The translations under genes and the position numbers were made by a program. DNA of 64,000 nt from Rhizophagus clarus (Eukaryota; Glomeromycota; Glomeromycetes; Glomerales; Glomeraceae), in NCBI GenBank assembly GCA_015698045.1, contig BLAL01000215.1:868001-932000 (forward strand). Direction: 5' to 3'. Shown here piece by piece: positions 10,723 to 22,345 of this stretch. Positions within the stretch are counted from its first letter, which is position 1. Each line of letters starts with the position of its first letter. The notes under the pieces were generated by a model, which did not search any database, was not told where the DNA came from, and saw only the letters and a program-made list of their open reading frames with translations.

Positions 10723-13700
10723 TTTGACGGTGCTGTGCTGAATAATGGGAAATTCAACTTTGAACAGTTTGTAATTTTGAAATCTCATCGTCCCCCAATT
10801 CTCCTCCTTCAACTTTTTTCTTTAGACTTTCTAACATAGTTGCTGCAGTATATCTTTTACTTTTATTAACATCACCTTCTAAAAAATATTCCTCTAAAAT
10901 TTTCCATACCCTTTTAGATAGACACTTTCCACCTCCTCTTTTGCCATATTTTTGCTTGCTTTTTAGCGTCCATCTAGACTCTAAAGGAAAATCTTGAAAT
11001 GAATTACTACTGGAATGTGAGTTTCTTATATATTATTATTGTATACTTTCAAAACAAATTTATTTACCATATAATATTTGCATTTTCTTTTTCTTCAGAA
11101 GCATCTTTTTCTTCAGAGGCATCAGAAGTATCTTTGAATAAAATAAAAAAATAAGGTTAGACGTCTTTTTTTTAAATTTCTTATAAACATTTCTTTACCT
11201 TGTATTTTTTCTATATTGTTGGTTATGGCAAGTTCTAATTCTCTAATCAACTCATCTCTTTTAGCAGTTTCATCAACATTTATTTTTCGTTTTGTCAATT
11301 CTAATAATAATTGCTCTTTCATCAATCTTTTGGGGTCTATACCTAAATTAAAAGAAAGTGGTAATTAGATAAATATAAAATAAACTGAAGGTATAATTTA
11401 TTTTATTACCTAATGTATTTGGCATAGAAACAATCTATTGACTTTTTGGAACTGTATGAGCTGATACTGTAAGCTTTGGAATCTCAATTTTTTTTTTTGC
11501 AAATTAACTATCTGTGCCGATGAAAATTGTGTCCACTCCCCAATATTTGTAATTTCTCGGCCAAGAATATATCCTTTCATTGGTCCATCTTCTGGCCAGA
11601 TCCATTCAAATAAATTAGAATTACCGGAAAGTGTATTTTTTGTTTTTTTATTTTGGTCTAAACAAATGAAGTAAGTCAATGTTAGATTTTTTTTGATTTT
11701 AAATTTACCTCTTGTCCGATTTGATTCTAAATGTGTAATGAATGTTCCTTGAATTTCTCTAATTGCAATCTCAATATCAACACCTTCCATTATATCTAAT
11801 CCAAAACATACTTAACGCTTAATAGCATGAGTAATCTATCAAAAATTTGAAAAAATTATTAGGTGCTTATAATACAGACAGAAATTTTTTTCTTAATACC
11901 TAAGCATGATGACTGTTAATAGTTATTTTTACTTCTTTCGCCTCCAAAAATACCCACTTCTTTACATTTATTTAATACCATTCTAACTAATGTTTTAAGA
12001 TCAGTATTGTGATAGTGTGAACCATTATCTGAGATAATTATGATCCATTTTGGCTTATTCTCCAATGATTCAATCACAGCATGAAGTGATGAAGCTGTAA
12101 ACCATGAGTCTTGACATGTATCCATTAACCAATGATCGTAAGTATGGATATCAAGTTTTTGAGATTCTAGTTTTTTGGTATACATAAGAATTAAATATAA
12201 GGTCCAACCTTTTTTTTCAAAAAACTTTGCTTTTATTTCTCTAGAACTTTTGGAAAGTATTTTCATCTTATAATCAACCACTAATACAGCACCATTTTCA
12301 TCTAATTTAAGTAAATTAGCATTAAATTGGGAGTTCAAATAAATCTTACGGGCTTGATGAACAAGAAAGTATAATAGATAGTTCTAATACTTGTCAAGAT
12401 CTTCATGCAAGTCCATAGAAAATTGATTTTTAAGATGTTTAAAAAGGTAAATAATTTTGCACATTCTTGAGATGCATGTGTATGTTGTTCTGTACAAACT
12501 CCAAATGCCCATAGCAAGCAATAACTAATACATGAATTATGCTTTGTTGTCCTTTTATCATTGATATCTAAATTTTTTTCATAATCTCGCTTAAAAATCA
12601 TTGTAAATTTTTCAAATTATTAAGAAGTTGTTTCTGAAATGATAAAATAATTTGGTGTTAATATAAATATATATAGAAATAATTTTTTTTAGGTAAGTCT
12701 CACCTTTATTAAAATATCTGCAATCTTACTTTCAATAAGTTTTCTTATATCATCAAATATTTCGTATCCATATCTGCTACAGATTGAACATAGGCCGCCT
12801 AAATCTTCTTTATATACATATTCATTTCCTTGTAATTTAGTCATAAAGGTTGAGTGACGAATTCTATCAGGAAATTCAGCATAGAATTTTTCCAAAGTGT
12901 TTATTTTGTATCACAGAGGTATTTAACCGGTGCACTAGTTTTACTATCTGTTTTATATGAGCTTATAATCACATGTGCCTTATCGCTAATAAAGTTTTCA
13001 AATTTTTGTATTTTGTCAATAGGTAGTTTTTCACGTGTAAAAGAAGGTTTTTTCATTGAAGAATTGCCAGGTCCATATAGGCGACAATGCTTGCATGCCC
13101 TTAATATCAAATCATTTGAAACCTGATATGAAAATAATTTAGTAACAATTATAAAAATCAATATTTATTATTATTAATAATTACTGATAATTGTTTGTGC
13201 AATTCATCATATTTGAAATCATCCGCTATTATAGATAGTATTCTTTGTTTTCCATTGATCTTCTTTTTATTAACTGTTAAACTTTTTTGAAAACAATTCC
13301 AAAAATTTTTAGAATCCATTGGTCGTTTTAATAAAAATCCAAGTTCATGTAATTGCTTCAATGCATTTTGTTCAATATTAGGATGTGAGGATTTAGTCCA
13401 AAATTCATACTACAATATAATAAATTATTCAACTGAAAAATTTTTTTTTATTTAGAAATTATTTTCTTTATTTTTACCTTTTAAAAATGGTGTTATATTA
13501 TGACATCCTATGTTGCGAAGAATTATTCTCCATGCATTTAATTCACGCTCACTTAATTGATGGTCAATAGGATATAATTGCTTTAAATTACTATGTAATT
13601 CAATTATCGTTCCCTGTTTCCTCCATTTGTCTAAAAAATTATGCCAATCCATATGATTACTAGTTCGTCTCCTAAGATAATAAGAAAAAACTTTTTCTAT

Positions 13701-14492
13701 AAGAATATCATTATCTCATTCATTTAATGAACAAGAAGGTGCAGCATGAATTAATTCTTGTGACAAATTATTTTCAATTCCATATAGTATTCTTCTAGTA
13801 AGTTTCATCAATTCGACCAACTTTATAGATTTTAATTGTTCGCTAAAAACTTTCTCTCATACTAAGTCAGGTGTACTTTCATAATATATTTTTTTAATTT
13901 GTGTTTTTTGCATAATAGTTACTTTACATGTATCATCTTCAAATTCTTGAAGAAATAAACAACGTTGTTTTTCTAATTGAAATGAAAAACTTGACTTAAA
14001 TCCAACTCCGGCATATTCCCATTGACTATTCTTAAATTTTGCAATTCCAAACATAAAAATATGTACTAACTCAAGATCAACAAAATATGGATGAAATGGA
14101 ACTTCTTCCAGTAGTTTTTCATAAATAGCTGGTTTATCAAATCCCATTATTAAGGGACCAGAAAATTTGGTTTTATTGCGAAACATTTTCTGATAAATGG
14201 TAGATATTGCATTTGTACTAGAATTACTTGATTTGTCAGTATAAAATTCATCACAGTCACAAAGATATTCTGGGTATTCAGAATGTTCTTTATTACCTTT
14301 TACAACTGTTATAACAAAATTATACCCCTTTAAAAAGATCATTGTCTTCATATGCAAACGAATTGGAACCAGAAATTCTGTTTCCTTATTACAAGTTACC
14401 CACCAATAGTATGAAAAGGGTCCAAAATATAATTCTGTATTAATAACTCCCACTGAAATTAAGGAAACATCATAGTCTTTATAGTTACTCAT
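10694..14492 (-). pseudogene. Long DDE-type transposase/integrase-like pseudogene
   Basis: Homologous pieces run collinearly from ATG 14492 to TAA at 10694. In order: an N-terminal region with a CDCDE motif; an ACKHCRLYGPG region and a CSICSRYGYE pair joined over introns (for example 3' of QLS at about 13180); a cysteine-rich segment near 12500; then a probable DDE core. The core has D in VVDYKMKIL, D in IISDNGSHYHN and E in FLEAKEVKI (readable only after a frameshift near 11945). The C-terminal region is charged (GIDPKRLMKEQLL.. and GKRGGGKCLSKRVW..). Lesions include TGA at 13857 and 13716, a 1-base loss near 12905, frameshifts near 12600, 12400 and 11500, TAG and TAA near 11855, and TGA at 10754 where Trp is expected. 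I recall this as a repeated family in Rhizophagus but cannot give a formal superfamily name. It is clearly dead. Confidence 0.7.
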
Positions 14493-15235
14493 TTTAGAAC
14501 AGTGTTTAATAGTACAGGCAGGTATGGCAAGAGAGATTCTTTCATTTTTTTATTTCATATTTAAAATGATATATTTAACGTTAACAATTTTCTCCAATTG
14601 TTACACAGATCATGAATTAATAAAAAAATGTTATTATAAAATTTTTTGTAATAATATAGGTTGTATTAATATTACACTTAAAAAAATTTTATAAAAATGT
14701 TTTAAAATGAAAAAATTAATAGCAAAAAAAATTATTGTATTACAAAGTTAATATAATCAAGAACTTATATAATATATCGTAAGACATAGATATGATAATA
14801 AATAAGACCCATTATATAATATATTTTATTATATATCCTTATAGGATCACACTATATATTTTTTTACATTTATTGAATAGCTTTATTAGAGATATATATA
14901 ATAAATGAACATTGCATAAATGGGTATTTTCAATAACAGGCTTTTGTTTATAATATTCTTTTTGCTCTTTCGTAGGTTTAGTATAAACAACTGAAGAAGA
15001 TATCTAAATTTATAAAATACAAAATCATAAAATTTAATGATAATTAATAACATACAATAATACAGTATGTCAATAATAACCTTATTTTTTCGCAGAACTT
15101 TCATGTCGAAGTTTGAAAAGAAAAAGAGTATTGTAAAGTAAAAAAAAAAAAAGGTAAAATCATTAAATAGACAAATAGACTATAAATAAACTTAATGACT
15201 TTATAGTGTGATCGTGAGAGTCTATATAATAAAAC
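14493..15235. other. AT-rich spacer, nothing recognised
   Basis: Two short minus-strand open frames (14886-15104 and 15101-15319) have low-complexity hydrophobic translations; the second runs into the foldback element. No gene supported. Confidence 0.5.
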
Positions 15236-15386
15236 ACTTATTGTATAGGTCTTTAAGCAATACTCTGCTGTTTTCGATTTCAGCAATTTGATGGCCAGAT
15301 TGTGCCACTTACGTGGCACAATCTGAGCCTATCAAATGGCCTCAATCGAAAACAGCATGTTATTGCCTAAATACTATACAATAAGT
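15236..15386. mobile_element. 151-bp foldback MITE-like palindrome
   Basis: Arms at 15236-15308 and 15313-15386 are inverted copies around TTAC. They begin ACTTATTGTATAG and end CTATACAATAAGT, and the centre ATTGTGCCAC/GTGGCACAAT is perfect. A transcript would form one long hairpin. I see no convincing target-site duplication, so superfamily is open. Confidence 0.75.
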
Positions 15387-15468
15387 ATATAAAATTAATT
15401 AAAAAATTTATTTTATAAATTTATAGATTATTAAAATTTAATAATTATTGTCAAAATGATTAAAAATA

Positions 15469-15928
15469 GGGTTTTGTAATTCAACGCCATGGCGATGCAT
15501 CGCCTGTATCACGTGACATGCCGATCATTTCCTTTTAGGAATTTTGTGTAACCGACCTGCATACAAAAAATTTTCATTTTTTGTAAGACGCAAAATCTCC
15601 TTTTTTGGAACTTTGTGTAACGTTATGTAATTCGACCAGAATTACGGAATGTGGCCTGAATTAACTATGTGACGAATAAGGTGACAATTAAGATTTTTTC
15701 ACTGAAAAAAATTCGTCCAAATAATACTTAATGATTTTTGAAAGCTGGGGGGTGTGATGCAGTGTGATATTTTAAACGTTACACTAAGTTCCAAAAAAGG
15801 AAATTTTACGTCCCACAAAAAATGAAAATTTTTGTATGCAGGTCGGTTACACAAAATTCCTAAAAGGAAATGATCGGCATGTCTGTGACACCGGCGATGC
15901 AACGCCATGGCGTTGAATTACAAAATCC
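15469..15928. mobile_element. 460-bp MULE-type MITE with long inverted repeats and 9-bp duplication
   Basis: Arms of about 155 bp (15469-15624 and 15775-15928) are inverted copies, starting GG(G/A)TTTTGTAATTCAACG and including CCATGGCG, CCTTTTAGGAATTTTGTG and ACCGACCTGCATAC. The flanks TTAAAAATA at 15460-15468 and 15929-15937 are identical and form a 9-bp target-site duplication. Long inverted repeats plus 9-11-bp duplications are the signature of Mutator-like elements. The 150-bp centre has no coding capacity, so it would need a transposase in trans. Its ends do not match the autonomous MULE at 22.3-25.2 kb. Confidence 0.85.
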
Positions 15929-15937
15929 TTAAAAATA

Positions 15938-16475
15938 TACAGGATTTTAAATATTTAAAATCAGTATTAGTAGCATTAACTTCTATTTATTATCACATTA
16001 TTTCTAATAATTAAATAATAATTCAGTTATTGGATAAAGAAGATTTAGTTTTTAACTAATATATCTACTTCTTTATAATTATTTAATATTTATATTATAA
16101 GTAAAAGGGTTGTTTTTAAAAAATTAAAAAATATATATACAGTATATAAGTAAAATGGTTAAATTATATGAGAACCGAATAAAAAAATAAGTTAAAGACA
16201 AATTTTAATTGAAAACAATAATTAAATTAAAGTGATTGTCTGTTACAGCTAAGTAAGAATATTGATATTACCCAAATTAGTCAAGTTATTATATTACATA
16301 ATAATCATTATAAGCCCAAAGAACCAGCCCTTCACTCGAATTTGGTTATTAAAAACTTACAAAGTTCCTTTTATTAAATTAATGAATGAATTAATAATTA
16401 CTAAATTTAAAAATAATTTTTTTTTAATTGTAAAATAAGGAAAAGAGGGTCAACCTCCGAATTAAATGAATTAAA
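15938..16475. other. AT-rich spacer, nothing recognised
   Basis: No ORF, repeat or RNA gene that I can support; it contains the probable 3' untranslated region of the minus-strand membrane protein gene. Confidence 0.5.
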
Positions 16476-17100
16476 TTAAATTAAATGGCAATCATCATAA
16501 TCATATATGTTTTGTTGTAAATGCAATGATTCTCGTTGAAGAGTATGATTATAACTACTATTATTATTATCGTAAGAAATTTTTCCATTATCAATTGTAT
16601 TGCTATTATTATCACCATTTTCTTGCAAGTCAGCACTGCTACTTGAAGGACTGATTTCCATTGTACGTACAACACCATTTAATTGATCGGGTGTTTGAAT
16701 CATTTTAAGATATTTTTCCCATGTATCAGTTTTACGATAAATTGGTAATGTTTTATCTTTATTAAATATTTGTTTTGGTCGAGTTAAAAATTGCAATGAT
16801 TTTCGTTCGTCGGCTTTAATTGGGGCGGTAGGCAAATTTTTCTCAAGAATAGAAGGCTAAAATAATCAAAAAAAAAAAAAAAAAAAAATTTAGGAAAAAA
16901 TAATTAAGATTACAAAATCGAATTTAATATTTACTTACCATAATTTTTGAGTGTTTACTTTTCATCCAAACCTTCATAATTATAATCATGATAACTATCA
17001 CAGTTACCGAGATAATTAATAAGCCAATCACCATTGACGTATTAAAACTATTTGCGTTATCCGTGTGATTGCTTTTATTCAACGAAGGTTGTGTTGACAT
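16476..17100 (-). CDS. Small single-pass membrane protein, two exons
   Basis: Exon 1 (16939-17100, ATG at 17100) and exon 2 (16476-16856) join in phase 0 across an 82-bp intron with a GTAAGT donor and TTTTAG acceptor, giving 180 residues. There is no classical signal peptide. Residues 1-22 are Ser/Asn/Thr-rich with three N-glycosylation sequons (N8, N11, N20), residues 23-42 form one hydrophobic helix, and KVWMKSKHSK follows. This suggests an outside N-terminus and an inside tail. The cytoplasmic part has a basic segment with TRPKQIFNKDKTLPIYRK and WEKYLKMIQTPDQL, then a Ser/Asn-rich end. I know no family for it; a surface sensor or adaptor is possible but only a guess. Confidence 0.75.
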
Positions 17101-18334
17101 CTTTTGTTAAATTTTTTTTTTTAAAAAATTAATTAATTACTGCATATACAATTTAAATTATAGAAAATTTTGCTAATAAATAATATGCATTATATTATTA
17201 ATTTCCTCCCGAGGATTAGTTTGCAAATGACTTTCGTTTTTAGAAGGGAATTCGTTCTTGAGAAGATTTGTTTAAAAAAAAAAAAAAAAGGACAACTTTT
17301 TTATGATGGGAATAGAGACTCTTTTATACACCTAAAAAAAAGCCTGTTTAACATAGAAAAATGTTCGTAGTTTATCGTTTAGGAATCATAATATCCGGGT
17401 TTATATAATTTTGTTGCTCTTATTTAGGTGTAGTCTTTTTATTCTTTTTTAATATATTATTTTCTCCCATAAAAAGAATCAATTACCATATCAAGTTTGA
17501 GACTTAAATATTTTAATTCTTATTTTGGCAATGAATCATCATGTGGTAATTATTATGAAATTAAATAAAAAAATGATTGCCTAATTAGTATTAGTTAACA
17601 TAATTCAACGCAGCAATTTTTTGTTTCGCGATTAACAAATCGAAATTATGACTAGAAGTTAAGTTCATGTGCTGAAATCAAACATTTACTCAAATGTTTG
17701 ATCAACTGCTCCTGAAAAATGCATGTGTCCGTGTTGATTAGGGAAGAAAAAGAAAGTCCATACGCATTCAACTAGTGATTCATCAAACACTACTTTGAGC
17801 CGTAAGTAAATTGGTTTGTTCTACATTCAAATTTACAGTTACTTGTGATCTACGAAGATATCGAAAGATTTAACATCAATTATCTGTGAATTATTTCCAA
17901 TATAGGGGAAATATCGGGGATTCGGGATTCGGGGCTACGAAGGATACGACGTGAAAAAATATATACATTGAAATTTATCATTATATTAATTTTTTGCTAA
18001 TTAATATATGATTATAATGAAAAATATTTTGTCATAATCTGTGTAACTTGTATTTTACATACTAAATTTGGATCAAACAGAGTAATTTATTCCACAAAAA
18101 GAAGTCAATAGAGAATTAGCATAATAACTTAAACGATACAATTATTCATAGAGCAAGAAGTAGAATCACAAGTTATTGCAACAGTTTCAATACTAGTAAG
18201 TATGGAATTCTCAAATTTTGCAATTCTATGATAATTCTTTGTAATTTATCATGTCGTTAAAAAGTTATTTAAATGATTAGAATTTCTCTTAATTCTTTTG
18301 TAAATTTGGTCCAAACTAAAAATTTTGTAAAAAA
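17101..18334. other. Spacer between divergent genes, nothing coding
   Basis: AT-rich with poly-A and poly-T runs. An open frame at 17170-17370 contains a poly-lysine run and has no support. Probably holds the promoter and leader of the minus-strand gene. Confidence 0.5.
17321..17328 (-). promoter_or_regulatory. Candidate TATA box for the membrane protein gene
   Basis: TATAAAAG on the minus strand, about 220 bases before the ATG at 17100; usable only if the 5' leader is about 190 bases. Confidence 0.3.
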
Positions 18335-18616
18335 ATGTTACCTGCGTTTTATTATTTATCAATCTCCACCACTTTATTTCTTCCCTCCGTCGCTTCTTCG
18401 ATGACCATTACAACGTGTACCATTTCAGCTTGCCAATTAACTTATATCATGGCATCTCCACGTATTATTGGCTTAGCATTGGTAATATCATATAATGAAT
18501 ATTTAAATTTCATGTTAGGCAACGTTTTAATGATCTATCTTTTTATTCAGGGGTATTGTATCCCGAGGGCTAAAATGAATAACGTATTGGATCAATTTTT
18601 GAATTCATCAAATTGA
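18335..18616 (+). CDS. Doubtful small ORF, possibly a secreted peptide
   Basis: ATG at 18335 opens a frame to 18616 (93 residues). It can also be spliced over a 69-bp in-frame intron, 18482-18550 (GTAATATC..TTTATTCAG), to give 70 residues. The first 22 residues (MLPAFYYLSISTTLFLPSVASS) look like a signal peptide with an Ala-Ser-Ser cleavage region; a few cysteines follow. There is no known domain, so this may be chance. The splice consensus and signal-like start are the only reasons to list it. Confidence 0.3.
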   Translation: MLPAFYYLSISTTLFLPSVASSMTITTCTISACQLTYIMASPRIIGLALVISYNEYLNFMLGNVLMIYLFIQGYCIPRAKMNNVLDQFLNSSN

Positions 18617-19403
18617 CAAAATTTTCTTGCCCGAAAACTTTCTTACGGTTATTTTAAAAGAGAAATTCCTTAATAAAGAATTCTATTAATATATCTTTAT
18701 AAACTTTTAATAATTTGTCCACAAAATTTTATTTATTATTATTGTCTCATATGATTTTTAGACGCTATCACTGTTCTTTTACATATTTTTCTGCGTTAAA
18801 TAATATATACATATAGGCTGATCAGAAATACTTAATTTCCAAATCAACCGATATGAATAGTCATTCCGTTGAATATAACTATGGCCATACAGTATATATT
18901 ATATATTGTCTTGGCCTTACCTAAAATGATTTCTTTACGATTACTTTTTGATCACATACTGTACTTGTCCGGAGCGAAGAAAGGACATCACTCCTATGAT
19001 TTGCCTTATTAAGGTTTAGAATATTATTAATAAATATTTACGTGGTTAAGTTTTTATCTTTCTCATGGTAAATCGAACTAGTTTTTTTACAATACAAAAA
19101 TCGATCAGCATACAGTTGTACACGAGATTTCAGGTGAGTATGCAGATCGATAAATGCTTGCTCAAGTTAGTTTCCCCTTCCTCCGTTATTAAGCATTTTT
19201 GTGGTCTTATTTTAGAATAAATTTTTGATCCTTCAAAGAAAAGTTATAGCGTGAAAGTTTCCAAATTTGTTCTAGGTAATTACAATGCTATTGTTTTTCT
19301 TTGAAAACCAATTTCTAACATATATGAACAACTTTCAATGAAATGATGTTACACACGCGCTGTGCTATACGCCTAATTGTAATATTGTGTAACGACGATC
19401 AAA
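18617..19403. other. Spacer upstream of the kinase gene
   Basis: No coding signal. Likely includes kinase regulatory sequence; I see no specific motif beyond the TATA box listed next. Confidence 0.5.
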
Positions 19404-19410
19404 TATAAAA
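19404..19410 (+). promoter_or_regulatory. TATA box of the kinase gene
   Basis: TATAAAA in the context CAAATATAAAAACC, 42 bases before the ATG at 19452, implying a very short 5' leader. Confidence 0.5.
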
Positions 19411-19451
19411 ACCTTTACAAAGTAAATTATTATTTAACAAGTTTATCACTC

Positions 19452-20762
19452 ATGAGTAAGAATCAAGATAATTGGGATTGGCTTGAATCTCAAATAGAAG
19501 GACAAAATATAAAATCTTTTAATCATGACGAATTTTCAAACAAAGTTAAAGTTGGGGAAGGAGGTTTTGGTACTGTACATAAAGCATATTGGAAAAACCG
19601 TAGAATGACGGTTGCTTTAAAATCTTTAAAATCAATACCCGATGAAAAGGAAAGGGATTTATTTGCTAGAGAGGTAAATTTTATATTTTTATTTATTTAT
19701 TGATTCTTTTATTTAAAAATTTTTTATTTATTAATTAGTTTATTTTATTTATTTAGCTCAGACTACTTAGAAACGTATTCTATCATCCTCGTATTAATCA
19801 ATTTCTGGGAGTTACAAAAGGTCATTTTCAAAGATTATTTTAAATGACATATCAATTATTGTTCTAACTTTAAATTTGTTATTAGACCCTAAATTTAATA
19901 ATTATGTGATGGTATTACAATATGCTGACGGTGGAAATCTTCGAGATTATTTAAAAAATCCGATAGATTGGCCTGAAAGATACCGTATTGCTCTTGAGAT
20001 AGCCGAAGGGTTATTATGTTTGCACGCAGAAGGTATACTTCATAGGGATTTAGTAAGTTTATAATTATTCTAGTTAAACATTTTTATATTTTTGTATAAA
20101 AAGAATAATTAAAAATTTTTTTTTTTTTTTTTTTAAAAAAAAAAATTTATTAGCATCCTAAAAATGTTTTAGTTCATAAAGGCAATATGTTAATTGCAGA
20201 TTTCGGTTTATCAAAAGAGGAATCATCAATAACATCAAATTCTAAAGTAAAAGGAACACCTGCTTATATTGACCCCCAATGTCATTTACAAGATAGATAT
20301 AAACGAAATAAAAAATCTGATATCTTTAGTTTTGGAATGATCTTATGGGAATTATCAAGTGGAAAGGAGCCATTTGCTGGTGAAAAGGATTTTCAAGTTG
20401 TATTGAAAATTTCTAACGGAATTCGAGAAAAAATGGTAGAAGGAACGCCTGAATGGTATTTTAAACTTTATACAAAATGTTGGAATCAAGAACCCGATGA
20501 ACGACCTAATATTGAAGAAGTTGTTGAAATTTTAGAAACAAATGGATTTAAGGATAATACAGCTACCGCGACTTCCTCATCAAATCTGTTAAATCCATCA
20601 AATAATTTATTAATTCCATCTGTTTCAAAACATGCTTCTACTTACACATGTGGTAGCAGTCTTAATACAAATGAAATAGATTCCGTAATCAAAAATGAAA
20701 TTTATAATGATAGTCCTTTATGTGTTAATGGTTCTACATATAATATGGAAGTGGATAGTTAA
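19452..20762 (+). CDS. Protein kinase of the tyrosine-kinase-like type, four exons
   Basis: Exons 19452-19673, 19757-19820, 19886-20052 and 20154-20762 join in frame through GT..AG introns to give 353 residues. The kinase fold is complete: glycine loop GEGGFGTV (35-42), ATP-binding lysine K57 in VALK, catalytic HRDL (148-151) followed by HPKN, DFG (167-169), activation segment end GTPAYIDPQ, then DIFSFGMILWEL and a Cys-Trp-Arg-containing C-lobe (CWNQEPDERPN). It would transfer phosphate from ATP to Ser/Thr or Tyr of unknown targets. After the domain (about residue 275) come about 75 Ser/Asn-rich, probably disordered residues. No transmembrane or repeat module is attached, so it is probably cytosolic. 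This class is strongly expanded in Rhizophagus. Intron 3 contains a long T run then an A run. No lesion is visible. Confidence 0.92.
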
Positions 20763-22335
20763 CCGTCAATCTTTCTTGAAAGATTTATTATATCTTTGGG
20801 ATGAGAAATGGAGAATTTTTACGTAGTGATTTTATTTTGATCATGTCTATGATAGGTGATAATTTAAATAAGGACAATTAACAATTGTGGAAAATAAATT
20901 CTATTTAATAAATATAAATATATTTTGAACATTTTAAAAAAAAAATTTAAATCAGAATAGGTTTGAATTTTTATTATAATTATTACATATTTTCTAAATT
21001 TCTGGTTATTGACAGTGTTTTCACTCTTAGTAGATTTCAGTAATCATTTTTTTCATAGTGATGAGATATACCCTTAATTTAATTTAATCTCTTGCTTGAG
21101 CAAATGATAATTTCTCGTTGGAAACGATTAGAAGATATTGTAGACTAATTCTATCGGATTAAAATCATAGTGACACATTTATATTCCACAGATAATAAAA
21201 TCGACAGGGGGTCTCACCGGAATGTGATTAGTCCTATATACCTTTGTGTATTTTTTTTTGATATTTTTCATATGCGCTGCAGAAAAAAAACGGGAATCAT
21301 TACAAAACGCATGATTAGGATAAAGGATCATGATCAGTTCAATCTTTAATTCATATTAATGTCATCCAAATATTAAAAAGTTTTGTGCAATATTACATAA
21401 TTTCTTATAAAAGAATTTCGAAGAATACCTTCAAAATTCCATCCAAGGATTTAAGGAAGCCGCAGACCCAAAAAACGAAAAGAATCCTTACTTATGTTTA
21501 CTATAAGCAAGGTTGAAATTTTACACTTGTGACTAAGTTTTCTCAATCGTATCAGATTCGCGTTTTATGAAGATATCATTTGTTTGCATTTATTCACTAT
21601 TTTATCACGTGATTTCTGGCTGTTTACGAATAACGATTATTATATGCGACAGAAATTCTGGTGATTCATAAATAATTTCTTAAAATTAATTAAATGTTAA
21701 ATTCAAAATTCTATTTACTTGACCAATATCTTTTATTATTAATCCAAGCTGGACTAAACCGGTCTATACTCTATCGATCCAATCAAGTAAATGGGGTGGA
21801 TCTCTATCTCTATTAACTTATCTTATCGGTCTGAATTTCCAGTTTATTTGAACTTTGCCCAAGAAATGTCTATTGTAACAACATCTAAGTTTTGGAAAAT
21901 TAAAAGTAAATTAATTAATATGTTTGTATTATTGAATATATAATAAAAGAAATTAGAATATCTGGAACATCTTTTGATGGGATAAAAATTGTAGTTCTAC
22001 AATAACAAAGTCATATTATAAAGTACGGTAATTTCTTCTCGATATTGTCGCGTTTTTGTTATCTTTTATTTAAAGGTACGTACAGTAGTATATCACGGAC
22101 CACAGCTTTCTAAAATTTTTAAAATATCCGGGTCTTATTTATTTCTGCTTTAATTTATTATTGTAATAAAAGAGAATTAAAAATGTTAGTTGTATTCCTA
22201 TTGTTGCATTCTAAAAAGGAAAAAAAATTTTATTATAAATTATAACCCAAATAAAATATTGATTGTAAAGAAACTCTTGTACCACAGTACCAGGGTATTT
22301 GCAGGATACCCAGGTACTAGGTAATTTGATCAATG
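20763..22335. other. Spacer, nothing coding
   Basis: AT-rich. A CACGTG lies near 21606 (ATCACGTGATTT), the same octamer core as in the element termini. The right edge is the MULE target-site copy. Confidence 0.5.
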
Positions 22336-22345
22336 CCTAATATAG

